Counted from the stretch's first letter, positions 52,987-62,315 are shown. The stretch: DNA of 64,000 nucleotides from Sphaerisporangium fuscum (GCF_018531465.1 NZ_JAHDTF010000039.1:46271-110270); one strand, 5' to 3'. Numbers and translations are program-made. The notes: generated by a model from the letters alone, not told the origin.

Positions 52987-53421
52987 ATGTCGATGGACAT
53001 AGCCGTCATCCTTCGCGATCAACCAGGTGAGCTGGCCCGGCTGGGGGAGGTCACCGGCGGGTGCGGCGTGAACATCAAAGGTCTGGCGGCGTTCACCGGT
53101 GAGGGCAGCGGAGTGGTCCATCTGCTGGTGGACGACGAGGCGGCTTCCAGGTGCCGGGAGGCGCTCGAGAGCGCCGGCATGGGAGTGGCCGAGGAGCGAC
53201 CGGTGCTGGTGGTCGACCTGGAAGATCGTCCCGGCACTCTCGGCGAGGTGGCGAGGCAACTCGCCGACGCCAACGTCGACATCGACCTCGCCTACACGAC
53301 CTTCGGCGGCGTGAAGATGGTCATCGCGACCGATGACCTCGAAAGCGCGCAGGCCGCCCTCGCCTGGCCCGGCGAAGGTCCTCCGGCCGACACCCCCAAC
53401 ATCTGGGACCAAGCCGGCTGA
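52987..53421 (+). CDS. Tandem ACT-domain protein
   Basis: A 144-aa protein made of two ACT domains: IAVILRDQPGELARLGEVTGGCGVNIKGLAAF (about 5-36) and LVVDLEDRPGTLGEVARQLADANVDIDLAY (about 73-102). Both keep the DxPGxL turn that binds amino-acid effectors. No catalytic domain is attached, so it is probably a stand-alone amino-acid-binding regulator. The ATG at 52987 has an imperfect GTGAGAAG upstream. It converges on the histidine kinase gene. Confidence 0.85.
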   Translation: MSMDIAVILRDQPGELARLGEVTGGCGVNIKGLAAFTGEGSGVVHLLVDDEAASRCREALESAGMGVAEERPVLVVDLEDRPGTLGEVARQLADANVDIDLAYTTFGGVKMVIATDDLESAQAALAWPGEGPPADTPNIWDQAG

Positions 53422-53456
53422 CCCCACCCACCGCCGGCTCCGGTTCAGGGGAGCGG

Positions 53457-55715
53457 TCAGGCGGCCGTGGGGGCGTCGGCCCGGTCGGCGGAGGGCGTTT
53501 GGGGGAACTCGGCGGTGAGGCTGAACCGGTCCGGGCCGTCGCGGACGAGGAGGCGGCCGCCGGCTTCCTCGGCTCGTGAGCGCAGGTTGGCCAGGCCGGT
53601 GCCGATGCGTTCGCCGCTGACGGGGCGGACGCCGTCGTTGGCGACCCGAAGTCGGTAGATGTCGCCGTCGTCGGATGCTTCGATGGTGCAGACGCGGGCG
53701 TGTGAGTGGCGGACGATGTTGGTGACGGCCTCACGCAGCACGATCGCCAGGACGCCGCCGAGGCCGGGCGGGACGGGCGTGGTGAGGTCGACGCGCGCCT
53801 CGATCCCGGCGGCGGCGAGCATCGAGCGGGCCGCGGTCACCTCCTCGTCCAGGCGCAGGTCGGCCCGTTCCCCGGTGATCGATCGCAGGGACGCCAGGGC
53901 GTGCTCGGCGAGCCCGTTCAGCTCGGTGAGCTGCGCTCGGCCCGCGTCGGGGTCGGCGGCCATCACCCGTCCGGCCAGTTCGCCCTTCAGCACCAGTGCC
54001 GACAGCTGGAAGCCCAGCAGGTCGTGCACGTCTCTGGCGATCCGCAGCCGCTCCTTCACCACCGCCAGCCGGCTCACCTCGCGGCGCGCGTCGTCCAGCC
54101 GTGCCAGAACGACGGGCAGCGCGCACAGCGCGTAGACCGGGACGAGGAACGCGGCTGCGGACATGAAGGCGTTCACCTGATGGGGCAGCGTCGCCCACGA
54201 CCAGGCGATCTCCACCGCGCCGAGGAGAAGGAGCACCGCGGTGATCCATGACCAGGGCGGTCGCAGTTGGTACAGCACGACGCCCCCGACCAGCGAGGCA
54301 TAGGACGGCGGGACGGCCGGGCCGACGACGATCAGTGCCAGGATCAGCAGGACGATCTGCAGCGGCACGGTCACCTGCCACGCCCGTGGCGGTTCCCCGC
54401 CCGGACGCGGGAAGACGTGCCGGAGCTGCAGGAGGGAGATGGGCGGGAGGAGCACGGCCGCGGCCAGCATCTGCGCGGGTGTCAGGAAACCTGTTCCGTT
54501 CTCCGCGCTGTGCCTGACGTTGAGGGCGGAGGTGACCAGGTGGTCGACCTCGATCAGCAGCAGCACGGCGAAGGCCAGCCAGGGGGCCGCGCCGACCGGG
54601 CCGGGCGGCCATGGCCTGCCGCGCTTTCTGCCGAGCGGCACGTGCGCCTCGACCGCCGAGCCGATGTCGAGCCGCCCGCCGAGGTCGGCGATCTCCACGG
54701 CCGTCTCCCGCAGCGCGTCGGCCAGTCCGTGCGTCCACTGCTGGGTGGGCTCGTCGGGCGGTGGCCCGGTGAAGGTCACCCGCAGGCGCGCTGAAGCGTC
54801 GATGTGGATCCGGCACTGTTCGGGGGTGCCGCCTCGCAGGACGGTGACGACGGTGCGGCGCAGTACGGCCGCCAGCGCCGCGTCGGCCGCGGCCGGGAGC
54901 GTGACCGGCACGGCGCGGACCGTGACCGTGGTTCCGGCCGCCCGCAGGACCGTCCGCGCCGCCTCGACCTCCGCTGTCAGCGACCGGTCCCGGTAGTCGT
55001 CGGCGACCGAGCGCACATCGCTCAGCGCCGCACGCGCGGTGCGCGTGGCGTCGGCGAGGCGGGCCGGGTCCAGGTCCGTGGCGGCCCGGCGTAGCGCGAC
55101 CAGGACCTGTGTGAGGCGGCCGCCCAGGGCCGCGCCCAGACCGCGGGCGATCCGCAGCCGTTCCCTGGCGACCTCCAGTTCGGCCGCCTCGGCACGGGTG
55201 TGCTGGAGGTCCTGGGCGAGCTGGGCCAGCCGTGCGACGGCGAAGAAGGCGAGCGCGACGGTGCTGGTGGCTATGATCATCCACGCCGTGTCGTCCCAGT
55301 TCAGACCGAGCGCCTTCTTGGTCAGGGCCTCACCCAGTGCCACGCATCCCGCCAGGAGCCAGGACCTCCGGCCGGTGAAGATGAGCAGCATCGAGGCCGT
55401 GGGAAGGGCGGCGTACGGGCCCCAGGGAGGGCCGTACACGAAGGTGAGACCGTAGGCGATCACCACCTGGACCAGGACGGCGCACAGGCGCGCCCATCGG
55501 GGCAGGCGGCGCAGCACGATCGCGAACTGCAGACCGCCGGCCAGGGTGAACGCGAGCGCTCCCAGTGCCAGCTCACGGGTGTGCATCTCCTGGGCGAGGG
55601 GCGGGCCGGGCGGCAGGAAGAGGATCAGCTGCAGGGCCTTGTAGGCGCACCACAGGCCGATGCCGGCGAGGAGCAGCGCCGTGAAACGCCGTGGCGGCAG
55701 GAACTCATGGACCAC
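53457..55715 (-). CDS. Fused tandem NarL-type sensor histidine kinase with a degenerate first kinase module
   Basis: 752 aa with two kinase-like modules. Module 1 has a membrane block (RFTALLLAGIGLWCAYKAL through AWMIIATSTVALAFFAVARLA). Its HisKA_3 helix ERLRIARGLGAALGGRLTQ lacks the phospho-acceptor His, and its ATPase part has no clear N-box. Module 2 has its own membrane block (WLAFAVLLLIEVDHLV to VYALCALPVVLARL). Its intact HisKA_3 ERLRIARDVHDLLGFQLSALVLKG is followed by HATPase LREAVTNIVRHSHARVC and GTGLANLRSRAEEAGGRL. The second module should be active and the first a pseudokinase partner or sensor. No response-regulator gene is adjacent. The GTG at 55715 has GGAGGT upstream. Confidence 0.85.
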   Translation of the reverse strand: MVHEFLPPRRFTALLLAGIGLWCAYKALQLILFLPPGPPLAQEMHTRELALGALAFTLAGGLQFAIVLRRLPRWARLCAVLVQVVIAYGLTFVYGPPWGPYAALPTASMLLIFTGRRSWLLAGCVALGEALTKKALGLNWDDTAWMIIATSTVALAFFAVARLAQLAQDLQHTRAEAAELEVARERLRIARGLGAALGGRLTQVLVALRRAATDLDPARLADATRTARAALSDVRSVADDYRDRSLTAEVEAARTVLRAAGTTVTVRAVPVTLPAAADAALAAVLRRTVVTVLRGGTPEQCRIHIDASARLRVTFTGPPPDEPTQQWTHGLADALRETAVEIADLGGRLDIGSAVEAHVPLGRKRGRPWPPGPVGAAPWLAFAVLLLIEVDHLVTSALNVRHSAENGTGFLTPAQMLAAAVLLPPISLLQLRHVFPRPGGEPPRAWQVTVPLQIVLLILALIVVGPAVPPSYASLVGGVVLYQLRPPWSWITAVLLLLGAVEIAWSWATLPHQVNAFMSAAAFLVPVYALCALPVVLARLDDARREVSRLAVVKERLRIARDVHDLLGFQLSALVLKGELAGRVMAADPDAGRAQLTELNGLAEHALASLRSITGERADLRLDEEVTAARSMLAAAGIEARVDLTTPVPPGLGGVLAIVLREAVTNIVRHSHARVCTIEASDDGDIYRLRVANDGVRPVSGERIGTGLANLRSRAEEAGGRLLVRDGPDRFSLTAEFPQTPSADRADAPTAA

Positions 55716-56160
55716 GCCGACCTCCTCTCCAAGAACCACCCGAAACCCGAATTATGCAGATTCCATAAGCCTGATGTGCATTCTGCACGTCTCGCCGGGC
55801 GCGCGCTGCCGAAGGGCCGGTATCCCAACCTGCCGCGACGAGCCCGGCCCTCGCCTGGGAGCGTCGCGCGGCCGTGCGGAGGACCGGGGCAGGCCCGCAT
55901 GCGGCCCGAGGGGCGAGGTAGAGGATTCCCGCTCACGATGGGCCCGATCACGGATCACGGAGCCGCACGTCAGACGTCTGCCAGGGGCACCCCGAGGTCG
56001 CCCCCGCCCTCGCGGGGACGACCCGCGGCGGCGGGCCCGGGTCTACCCGGGCCCGCCGATCCACCACCTCGCCGTCATCTCGGAGGAGCCGCGCGCACGT
56101 ACGTGCTCGACCCGCACGGCCTGCGCACCGAGGCGGCCTGACACCCCGGCCCCTGCCGGT
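55716..56160. other. Spacer upstream of the histidine kinase
   Basis: About 445 bp. An AT-richer stretch at 55735-55785 contains TGCAGA and TCTGCA, 21 bp apart, which may be an operator. A VOC-like reading (LDPHGLRTEAA) near 56110-56141 is too short to call. I see no supported gene. Confidence 0.4.
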
Positions 56161-56826
56161 TCACCCGCTGGACCGGTGGGGGGCCAGGAAGCCCGCCACC
56201 ACACGCCGCACCTTGTCCGCGGCCCCGCCGTCCCCGAGGCGTAGTGCCGTGTTCGCGGCCGTGAGGACCGCGTCGATCTGGAACGCGCCCAGGTCCGCGT
56301 CCACCTCGCCGATCTCGCCCGCCTCGGCGGCGTGCCGTAGCTCGGTGGCGATGAGGGCGAGCCACTCCCGGTGCTGGCGCAGCAGCGCGTCGCGCACCGG
56401 CCCCGGCCGGCTGTCGAAATCGGGCAGGTTGGCCGCCCAGAAGCAGCCGCCCGCGAACAGCGGCGTCTCCGCGTAGGCGATCCACCGCTCCGTGAGCGCG
56501 CGCAGTCGTCCGGCCCCGCCCGGCACGGCGGACGCGGGCCGCACGACCGCTTCATGGAACGCCTCGCGGGCCGCCTCCACCGCGGCGAGCTGCAGCTTCT
56601 CCTTCGTCCCGAAGAGGGTCGCGACGCCGCTCTTGCTGATCCCCAGGTCCGTGGCCAGCCGGCCGATACTGAGCCCGTTGAGCCCCTCCAGCGACGCCAC
56701 GTCCACCGCGTGCCGGGCGATCGCCTGCCGGCTGCGCGCCCCGCGCAGGAGGCGCTGGTCGGAGGTTCCGGCGCCCGGGTCCGTGCGGGCGGCCGCCCGT
56801 TGCCCTAGCTCGTCCATGATCCCCAT
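56161..56826 (-). CDS. TetR-family repressor
   Basis: A 221-aa regulator. The HTH is ARHAVDVASLEGLNGLSIGRLATDLGISKSGVATLFGTKEKLQLAAVEAAREAF (about 38-91). The ligand domain includes WIAYAETPLFAGGCFWAANLPDFDSRPGPVRDALL, like the TetR_C group that controls oxidoreductases and MFS exporters. The ATG at 56826 is preferred; the ATG at 56817 is an alternative (both overlap GAGAAGATGGGG). It is divergent from an MFS transporter, with a 16-bp palindrome between them, so it most likely represses both genes. Confidence 0.88.
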   Translation of the reverse strand: MGIMDELGQRAAARTDPGAGTSDQRLLRGARSRQAIARHAVDVASLEGLNGLSIGRLATDLGISKSGVATLFGTKEKLQLAAVEAAREAFHEAVVRPASAVPGGAGRLRALTERWIAYAETPLFAGGCFWAANLPDFDSRPGPVRDALLRQHREWLALIATELRHAAEAGEIGEVDADLGAFQIDAVLTAANTALRLGDGGAADKVRRVVAGFLAPHRSSG

Positions 56827-56844
56827 CTTCTCATTTGCCAATAA

Positions 56845-56860
56845 GTACGAACGATCGTAC
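56845..56860. promoter_or_regulatory. TetR operator between the repressor and MFS genes
   Basis: GTACGAACGATCGTAC is a palindrome with 7 of 8 pairs matching, overlapping the probable -10 regions of both divergent genes. Its distance to the MFS GTG (56870) is only 10 bp. Confidence 0.7.
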
Positions 56861-56869
56861 GTTAACTTC

Positions 56870-58327
56870 GTGACTTCACCCAAGAGCCCTCCCCTGCCGC
56901 GTGCCGCCGGTGCCGCCGCCGTGCCGTGGGGCGCCATCGCCGTCGCCATGGTCGGCGCGTTCATGTCCGTACTCGACTCGTTCATCGTCATCGTCGCGGG
57001 CCCGGCCATGCAGGCCGACCTCGCCGTCTCCGACGGTGAGCTGCAGTGGATCCTGGCCGGATACCAGCTCACCTACGCGGTGTTCCTCATCACCGGAGGC
57101 CGCCTCGGCGACCTGCTCGGCCGCAAGCGCGCCTTCGTCACCGGCATGGCGCTGTTCACGCTGGCCTCGGTCGCGTGCGCGCTCTCGCAGGCGGCGGCCC
57201 CCCTCATCGTGGCCCGCCTCGTCCAGGGGCTCGGCGCCGCGCTGATGTTGCCTCAGGTGTACGCGGTCATCGCCGTGCTGGTGCCCGAGCGGGATCGGCA
57301 CCGCGCGTTCGGGGTGCTCGGGGTCGTCCTCGGGCTGGCCACGATCGGCGGCCAGCTCATCGGCGGCCTGCTGATCGGCGCCGACCTGTTCGGCTCGGGC
57401 TGGCGGCCGGTGTTCTGGATCAACGTGCCGATCGGGGTCGCCGCGATCCTGCTCGCGGCCCGGTGGCTGCCCGAGTCCCGGGCGGCGCTGGCCCGCCGGC
57501 TCGACCTGCCGGGTGTCGCGGTGCTCAGCGTCGCGCTGTTCCTGCTGGCCTTCCCGCTCATCCAGGGCCAGCAGGCCGGCTGGCCCTGGTGGACGTGGGC
57601 CTGCCTGGCCGCGAGCGTGCCCGCGTTCGCGCTCTTCGTGGCCGTCGAGCGCAGGATAGGCGAGCGCGGGAAGGATCCGCTGGTGCGGACCTCGCTCTTC
57701 CGCACCCGGTCGTTCTCCGTCGGCCTCCTGCTCGTCCTGACCGTCTACACCGTGATCTCCTCCTACTACCTCGTCCTGTCGATCTCCCTGCAGGACGGGC
57801 TCGGCATGACGGCCCTCGGGGCGGGCCTGGTCTACACCCCGGCGGCTGTGACGTTCTTCGTCTTCAGCATGGTCGCGAGCCGCCTCGTCCCCCGGTACGG
57901 CCGCCGCGTCCTGCAGACCGGGGCCATCGTGCTCGCCCTCGGGTACGCGGCCACCGCCGCCGCCCTCATCGGCGGCCTGCCCTTCACGCCGGGGGTCATC
58001 ATCCCGACCCTCATGCTGCAGAGCGTCGGCGGCGGGCTGATCATCACGCCGTCGCTCAACGCGGTCCTGGCCAGGATCAGCCCGGAGGACGCGGGCATCG
58101 CCTCCGGGGTGTTGTCGACCGCCCAGCAGATCGGCGCCGCACTGGGCGTCGCGATCATCGGGGTCGTGTACTTCGGCTCCCTCAGCGCCTCCGCCGCCGA
58201 CAGGGCCGCGGCGGCGGGCCACGCGTTCGCGATGTCGTCGATCTTCACGTTCGCCGCCGCGGCGGTGGCGGTCGTCCTGGTACGCCTGCTTCCGGCCGGC
58301 AGGCCCACCACCGGCGGCACGGACTGA
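56870..58327 (+). CDS. DHA2-type MFS multidrug exporter
   Basis: A 485-aa, 14-helix transporter. It opens VPWGAIAVAMVGAFMSVLDSFIVIVAGPAM, with DHA2 motif D1-like LDSFIV. Motif A GRLGDLLGRKRAFV lies near residue 77, and motif C is GVVLGLATIGGQLIGGLLIG. It probably exports a drug by proton antiport, and its expression is likely relieved when a ligand binds the divergent TetR. The GTG at 56870 has no Shine-Dalgarno, and a -10-like TACGTT ends 7 bp upstream, so the transcript may be leaderless. A strong terminator follows. Confidence 0.87.
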   Translation: MTSPKSPPLPRAAGAAAVPWGAIAVAMVGAFMSVLDSFIVIVAGPAMQADLAVSDGELQWILAGYQLTYAVFLITGGRLGDLLGRKRAFVTGMALFTLASVACALSQAAAPLIVARLVQGLGAALMLPQVYAVIAVLVPERDRHRAFGVLGVVLGLATIGGQLIGGLLIGADLFGSGWRPVFWINVPIGVAAILLAARWLPESRAALARRLDLPGVAVLSVALFLLAFPLIQGQQAGWPWWTWACLAASVPAFALFVAVERRIGERGKDPLVRTSLFRTRSFSVGLLLVLTVYTVISSYYLVLSISLQDGLGMTALGAGLVYTPAAVTFFVFSMVASRLVPRYGRRVLQTGAIVLALGYAATAAALIGGLPFTPGVIIPTLMLQSVGGGLIITPSLNAVLARISPEDAGIASGVLSTAQQIGAALGVAIIGVVYFGSLSASAADRAAAAGHAFAMSSIFTFAAAAVAVVLVRLLPAGRPTTGGTD

Positions 58328-58437
58328 ACCCCGGTGGATTGAGCCGGACCGGCACACCGGGAGCCTGGACCGCTTCACTCACGCCACCGGCGAGCAGCCG
58401 CGCGCTCCGGAGCCGAAGCGCAACCGATTAGGTGCTC

Positions 58438-58467
58438 GACCGCCACGGTTTCCGCACCGTGGCGGTC
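58438..58467 (+). terminator. Terminator downstream of the MFS gene
   Basis: A perfect 12-bp stem GACCGCCACGGT (58438-58449) / ACCGTGGCGGTC (58456-58467) with a 6-nt loop, 110 bp past the stop codon. Confidence 0.75.
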
Positions 58468-58546
58468 GGCAGCCGTAGAAGGAGATGCCGGATCTCGCCG
58501 TTGTGAGGTCCGCATGCGCTTGCGTCCAGCCCCGTCATGCGACATA

Positions 58547-58566
58547 GTTGGTTTTATCAAACCAAC
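58547..58566. promoter_or_regulatory. MarR operator
   Basis: A perfect inverted repeat, GTTGGTTT and AAACCAAC around TATC, ends 20 bp upstream of the MarR gene start. It is probably an autoregulatory site that also controls the downstream quinone reductase. Confidence 0.7.
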
Positions 58567-58586
58567 CATTCTGGGACGGTGTGAGG

Positions 58587-59072
58587 ATGGAACAAGCGTC
58601 GGCCGGCAACGACGGCCCGTCTCGCCCGCGGCGTGAGGCCGTCGACGGAGTGGCGGCAGCGCTGGCCACGGTGGGCAACTGGATGTTCTCTCCGGCCACG
58701 CGGCGTAAGATCATGGCCTCCTCCGGCCTGGAGCTGTCATTGGGGGACTACACCCTGCTGGCCCAGGTGTCGCTGCACGCGCCGGTGCGGCTGTCGGTAT
58801 TGGCGGAGCAGATGGAGGTGGACAAGTCCACCCTGTCACCTCCGGCCAAACGCCTGGAGTCCCGCGGATTCATCGAACGCCGGCCCGATCCGGCCGACGC
58901 CCGGGCACAACTGGTGAGCGTCACACGGGCCGGGAAGCTCGCCATCAGCGAACTCTGGAAGGCGCGCGCGGCCGCCGTCGCCGCCCTGCTGGCGGACTGG
59001 GAGGCGGCTGACGTCGAGCGACTCGCCGCGAGCCTCGGCGCGCTCAGCGAAGCCATCAAGAAAGGACAATGA
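58587..59072 (+). CDS. MarR-family regulator
   Basis: A 161-aa winged-helix regulator. The recognition region is LSVLAEQMEVDKSTLSPPAKRLESRGFIERRPDPADARAQLVSVTRAGKLA (about 72-122), with the wing at RRPDPADAR and dimer helices at both ends. The ATG at 58587 follows GTGAGG. The palindrome at 58547-58566 lies just upstream. The next genes on the strand are a quinone oxidoreductase (294 bp downstream) and an NmrA-like protein, a set typical of electrophile or redox stress responses. Confidence 0.88.
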   Translation: MEQASAGNDGPSRPRREAVDGVAAALATVGNWMFSPATRRKIMASSGLELSLGDYTLLAQVSLHAPVRLSVLAEQMEVDKSTLSPPAKRLESRGFIERRPDPADARAQLVSVTRAGKLAISELWKARAAAVAALLADWEAADVERLAASLGALSEAIKKGQ

Positions 59073-59366
59073 GCCCATCGCGGTTCTGTAGCCGTCCGTA
59101 CCGGGACGGGTGACCGCGGCCACGTAGAAGTCCGGCGCCGCCGCCGCTCCACACCCTCTCGCGTGGCATCGTGCTGCCGCACGCCGCCTGCCGTCCTCGC
59201 GATGTCGCCGCACTTCCATCCGCGGCGGCTGACTTCCATCCACCTGGGCCAGGGCTGCCGTAGTCCCCGCCGGCCCCGGTTCTCGCGCGCCCGGACAGAC
59301 GCGGCCGTCCGCGTTTCCGTCGTCGCGCGCACCCAACACTGCTTTCCACCAAGGAAGTGATGTCAC

Positions 59367-60347
59367 ATGCGTGCCGTTCTGCTGCACGAATTCGGGCCAC
59401 CGGCCCAACTGCGCGTCGCGGACGTGCCCACACCGAGGCCGGCGGAGGGCGAGGTCGCGGTGCAAGTGGCCGTGGTCGGCGTCCAGTTCCTGGAGACGCA
59501 GGTCCGCGCGGGAACGATGCGCGGCGCGCTCGGCGGCGCGCCTCTGCCGGTGATCCTCGGCAAGGAGATCGCCGGACTGGTCGCCGAGGTCGGTCCCGGC
59601 GTCGACACCGCCCTGGTCGGCGCGCGGGTCCTGGCCGGCACCACGGGCTTGGGCGGGTACGCCGAGACCGCCGTCGTCCCCGCCGGCACCCTCATCCCGG
59701 TCGACGAGGGCATCGGCCTGCCCGAGGCCGTCGCCCTGTACCGGTACGGCGTCACGGCCCAGGGCCTGATCAGGGCGGCCCGCGTGACCGCCGGTGACCG
59801 GGTGCTCGTGCTGGCGGCCGCGGGTGCCGTCGGCACGATCCTGGTGCAGTTGCTCAAGCGGGCCGGGGCGACGGTCGTCGCGGCGGCGCGCGGGGAGCAC
59901 AAGCTCGCCCTGCTCGGCAAGCTGCGCGCCGACCACGTGGTGGACTACACGCTGCCCCGCTGGACGGACCGGGTTCGTGACGCCGTGGGCGGCTCGGTGG
60001 ACGTGGTCTTCGACCATGTCGGCGGGGCGCTCGGACGCGAATCGTTCGAGCTGCTCACACCGGGCACCGGACGCCAGATCGCGTTCGGCTTCTCCAGCGG
60101 CACGCCGCTGCGGGTCGGGCCCATGGAACTGGTCGGCCGGGGCCTGACCCTGACCGGGTTCAGCGCGGGTCTCATCTGGAGCAGGCCCGCCCTCGCCCGC
60201 GACCTGGTGACCGAGGTCCTGGAACTGGCCGCGGCCGGACAGCTCACGCCGGTGATCGGCCAACGCCTCCCGCTGGAGCGCGCGGCCGACGCGCATGCCG
60301 CCATCGAGGCGCGCCGCACCGTCGGCAAGACCCTGCTCATCCCCTGA
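59367..60347 (+). CDS. Zinc-independent quinone oxidoreductase (MDR family)
   Basis: A 326-aa medium-chain reductase: MRAVLLHEFGPPAQLRVADVPTPRPAEGEVAVQV opening, and an NADPH motif VLVLAAAGAVGTILVQLLKRAG (AxxGxxG) around residues 145-166. There are no zinc-ligand Cys residues, so it is of the NADPH:quinone reductase type. The ending TVGKTLLIP is the family signature. It probably detoxifies quinones or enones. The ATG at 59367 follows AAGGAAG. The 294-bp gap before it shows no other gene. Confidence 0.88.
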   Translation: MRAVLLHEFGPPAQLRVADVPTPRPAEGEVAVQVAVVGVQFLETQVRAGTMRGALGGAPLPVILGKEIAGLVAEVGPGVDTALVGARVLAGTTGLGGYAETAVVPAGTLIPVDEGIGLPEAVALYRYGVTAQGLIRAARVTAGDRVLVLAAAGAVGTILVQLLKRAGATVVAAARGEHKLALLGKLRADHVVDYTLPRWTDRVRDAVGGSVDVVFDHVGGALGRESFELLTPGTGRQIAFGFSSGTPLRVGPMELVGRGLTLTGFSAGLIWSRPALARDLVTEVLELAAAGQLTPVIGQRLPLERAADAHAAIEARRTVGKTLLIP

Positions 60348-60432
60348 CCGAATCCCGAAACGCCCTCCGGTCCCGTCACCGGGACCCACGGGTGAACGTC
60401 CAAGTTAGTTTCTGGCAAGGAGTCCACACACC

Positions 60433-61374
60433 ATGTCCTCTTTCCCCACGATCTTCGTGGCCGGTGCCACCGGACTGCTCGGCGGCCGGATCGTCCGATC
60501 CCTTCTCGACCAGGGCGCCCCCGTGCGGGCCTTGGTGCGGCCCGGCACCAGCGAGGAGAAGAAGAGTTCGCTGACCGCCCTGCGGGCCGGCGGCTTGGAG
60601 CTGGTCGAGGGCGACATCACCGATCCGGCCGAGCGACTGGCCGAAGCCATCGGTGACGCCACGACCGTGATCTCGGCCGTCCAGGGCGGCCCCGAAGTGA
60701 TCGTGGACGGGCAGGCCAACCTCGTGCGCGCCGCAGAGAAGGCCGGCGCCCAGCGGTTCATCCCATCCGACTTCGCCGTCGATGTGACCAAGCTGGACGA
60801 CGGCGACAACTTCATGATCGACTGGCGTCGGCAGGCCGCTACCGCGCGGGCCGGCACCCGCCTCGAGGTGCTCTCCGTGCTCAACGGGGCCTTCTACGAG
60901 GTGATGACCGGCTTCATGGGGCTCATCGACTGGGAACAGGGCACCCTGTCCCATTGGGGAGACCCCGACCAGCCTCTCGACCTGACCTCGGTGGCCGACA
61001 CCGCCGCCTACACCGCCGCCGTCGCCCTCGACCCGGCCGCCACCGGCACGCTGCGCTTCGCCGGTGAGGTCATGTCGATGCGCCGGTTCCATGACGCGGT
61101 CCAGCGCGGCTCCGGCCGTACCCTGCGGCTGCGCCACCTCGGCACCGCCGACGACCTGCGCGCGGAGATCACCCGTCAGGCGGCGCTCACCCACAACCCG
61201 TTCGACTACGTGGCGCTGCAGTACCAGTGGTGCATGGTGAGCGGCAAGGCCAAGTTCGACAGCCTGGACAACGCCAGGTACCCGCAGGTCACACCCCTAT
61301 CGCTGACCGACTTCGTACGCGCCACCGCCCCCGCGCTCAGCTCGGGGACCGGGAGCACCTCGAACCCGGCGTAG
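60433..61374 (+). CDS. NmrA-like NAD(P)-binding protein
   Basis: A 313-aa protein. IFVAGATGLLGGRIVRSLLDQGAPVRALVRPG gives GxTGxxG (about 8-14), followed by LVEGDITDPAERL. The isoflavone reductase-like loop FIPSDFAVDVTKL is characteristic. It is probably an NADPH-dependent reductase of small aromatic or enone substrates. The gene follows the quinone reductase by 85 bp on the same strand, and the two may be co-transcribed. An AAGGAG-like box (GGCAAGGAG) precedes the ATG. Confidence 0.82.
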   Translation: MSSFPTIFVAGATGLLGGRIVRSLLDQGAPVRALVRPGTSEEKKSSLTALRAGGLELVEGDITDPAERLAEAIGDATTVISAVQGGPEVIVDGQANLVRAAEKAGAQRFIPSDFAVDVTKLDDGDNFMIDWRRQAATARAGTRLEVLSVLNGAFYEVMTGFMGLIDWEQGTLSHWGDPDQPLDLTSVADTAAYTAAVALDPAATGTLRFAGEVMSMRRFHDAVQRGSGRTLRLRHLGTADDLRAEITRQAALTHNPFDYVALQYQWCMVSGKAKFDSLDNARYPQVTPLSLTDFVRATAPALSSGTGSTSNPA

Positions 61375-61656
61375 GGGTGCGACGCCGGAGGCCGTGAGCC
61401 CGGCCCCCAGCGAACACGCGGGTGATGGCTGATCCTCGCCCCCTGTGGTGGGCGGCGTCCCGCTCCTGGTGAGGGCCGGGGGCGGGACGGGCCAGGCGGA
61501 CCTCGTGTACCTGGATCGACGTCAGGCCGGCTCGATCGGCGACCATCACGGATCGTTTCTCACGGGAGGTGTCTCTCGGCTCTGGGAGAACAGCAGGCAC
61601 GTGCTCATGTGGCGTCGGGTTGACTGGTGGCGGAACCGCACCACCGAGAGGGGCAT

Positions 61657-62238
61657 ATGGGCGAGCACGACGCCTTCTGGATCGACCACGGCCACGACCG
61701 GGAGCTCGCCTCCGACGGCACGAGCCACTATGCCGAATACGTACGGCGCCACGTCGCGGCGTTCGAGGGCTCGTGGGGGGACATCGCGCCGGTCACCTTC
61801 GCCTGCGCCGCCTGGCGTCTGGCCACCACGCCCTCGCCGTCCTACGTCCGCCGGCACCGGCGCGTCCTGTCGGCCGCCTGCGACCGCAACCCCTGGGACG
61901 GCACGCTGACCGCCCACGTCATGCTCGTGTCGCCGCTGCCCGCCCAGCTGACCACCTCACGCGAGTGGTGGCGCGACCGCGGCTGGCGCGACTGGCCGCA
62001 GACCTTCGGCCAGTACCTCGAGCCGACCGACCAGGACCTGAGCCGCACCCCGTTCCTGCGCACCACGCTGCTGATCGACGCCCCGATCCCGCTCGGCGGC
62101 CTCCCACCGGCCCCTGAGGGGCCGTCCGACAGCCTGGCCGACACCGCCCACCTGGCGGTGAGCGTCCTGGTACGCGAGCTCAACGACCTCCTCAACCCGA
62201 TCATCCGCCGCCTCGAAACCGCGCAGACCCCGGGCTGA
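61657..62238 (+). CDS. Hypothetical protein (193 aa)
   Basis: A soluble protein rich in Trp and Arg: MGEHDAFWIDHGHDRELAS, then WRLATTPSPSYVRRHRRVLSAACDRNPWDG, REWWRDRGWRDWPQTFGQYL, and the ending LVRELNDLLNPIIRRLETA. I do not recognise a family. There is no signal peptide or membrane helix. The ATG at 61657 has GAGAGGGG upstream. It is on the same strand as the AraC gene, 77 bp before it; a functional link is not shown. Codon composition is ordinary for the window, so it looks like a genuine gene. Confidence 0.6.
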   Translation: MGEHDAFWIDHGHDRELASDGTSHYAEYVRRHVAAFEGSWGDIAPVTFACAAWRLATTPSPSYVRRHRRVLSAACDRNPWDGTLTAHVMLVSPLPAQLTTSREWWRDRGWRDWPQTFGQYLEPTDQDLSRTPFLRTTLLIDAPIPLGGLPPAPEGPSDSLADTAHLAVSVLVRELNDLLNPIIRRLETAQTPG

Positions 62239-62315
62239 CCGGCCCGGGGGCACCGAGAACGTCGTACCGCTGGTCTAGAGTGCGGCCATCGGGGGTTCGG
62301 GGAAGGGAGCCGGTC

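Noticed and set aside
56030..56141. Glyoxalase/VOC-like C-terminal motif (LDPHGLRTEAA)
   Set aside because: A handful of residues in one frame with the preceding match in another frame; insufficient to call a remnant.
62265..62276. TGGTCTAGAGTG as a fourth DasR-like site upstream of the AraC gene
   Set aside because: Only the left half matches the palindrome; TAGAGT is more simply a -10 element.
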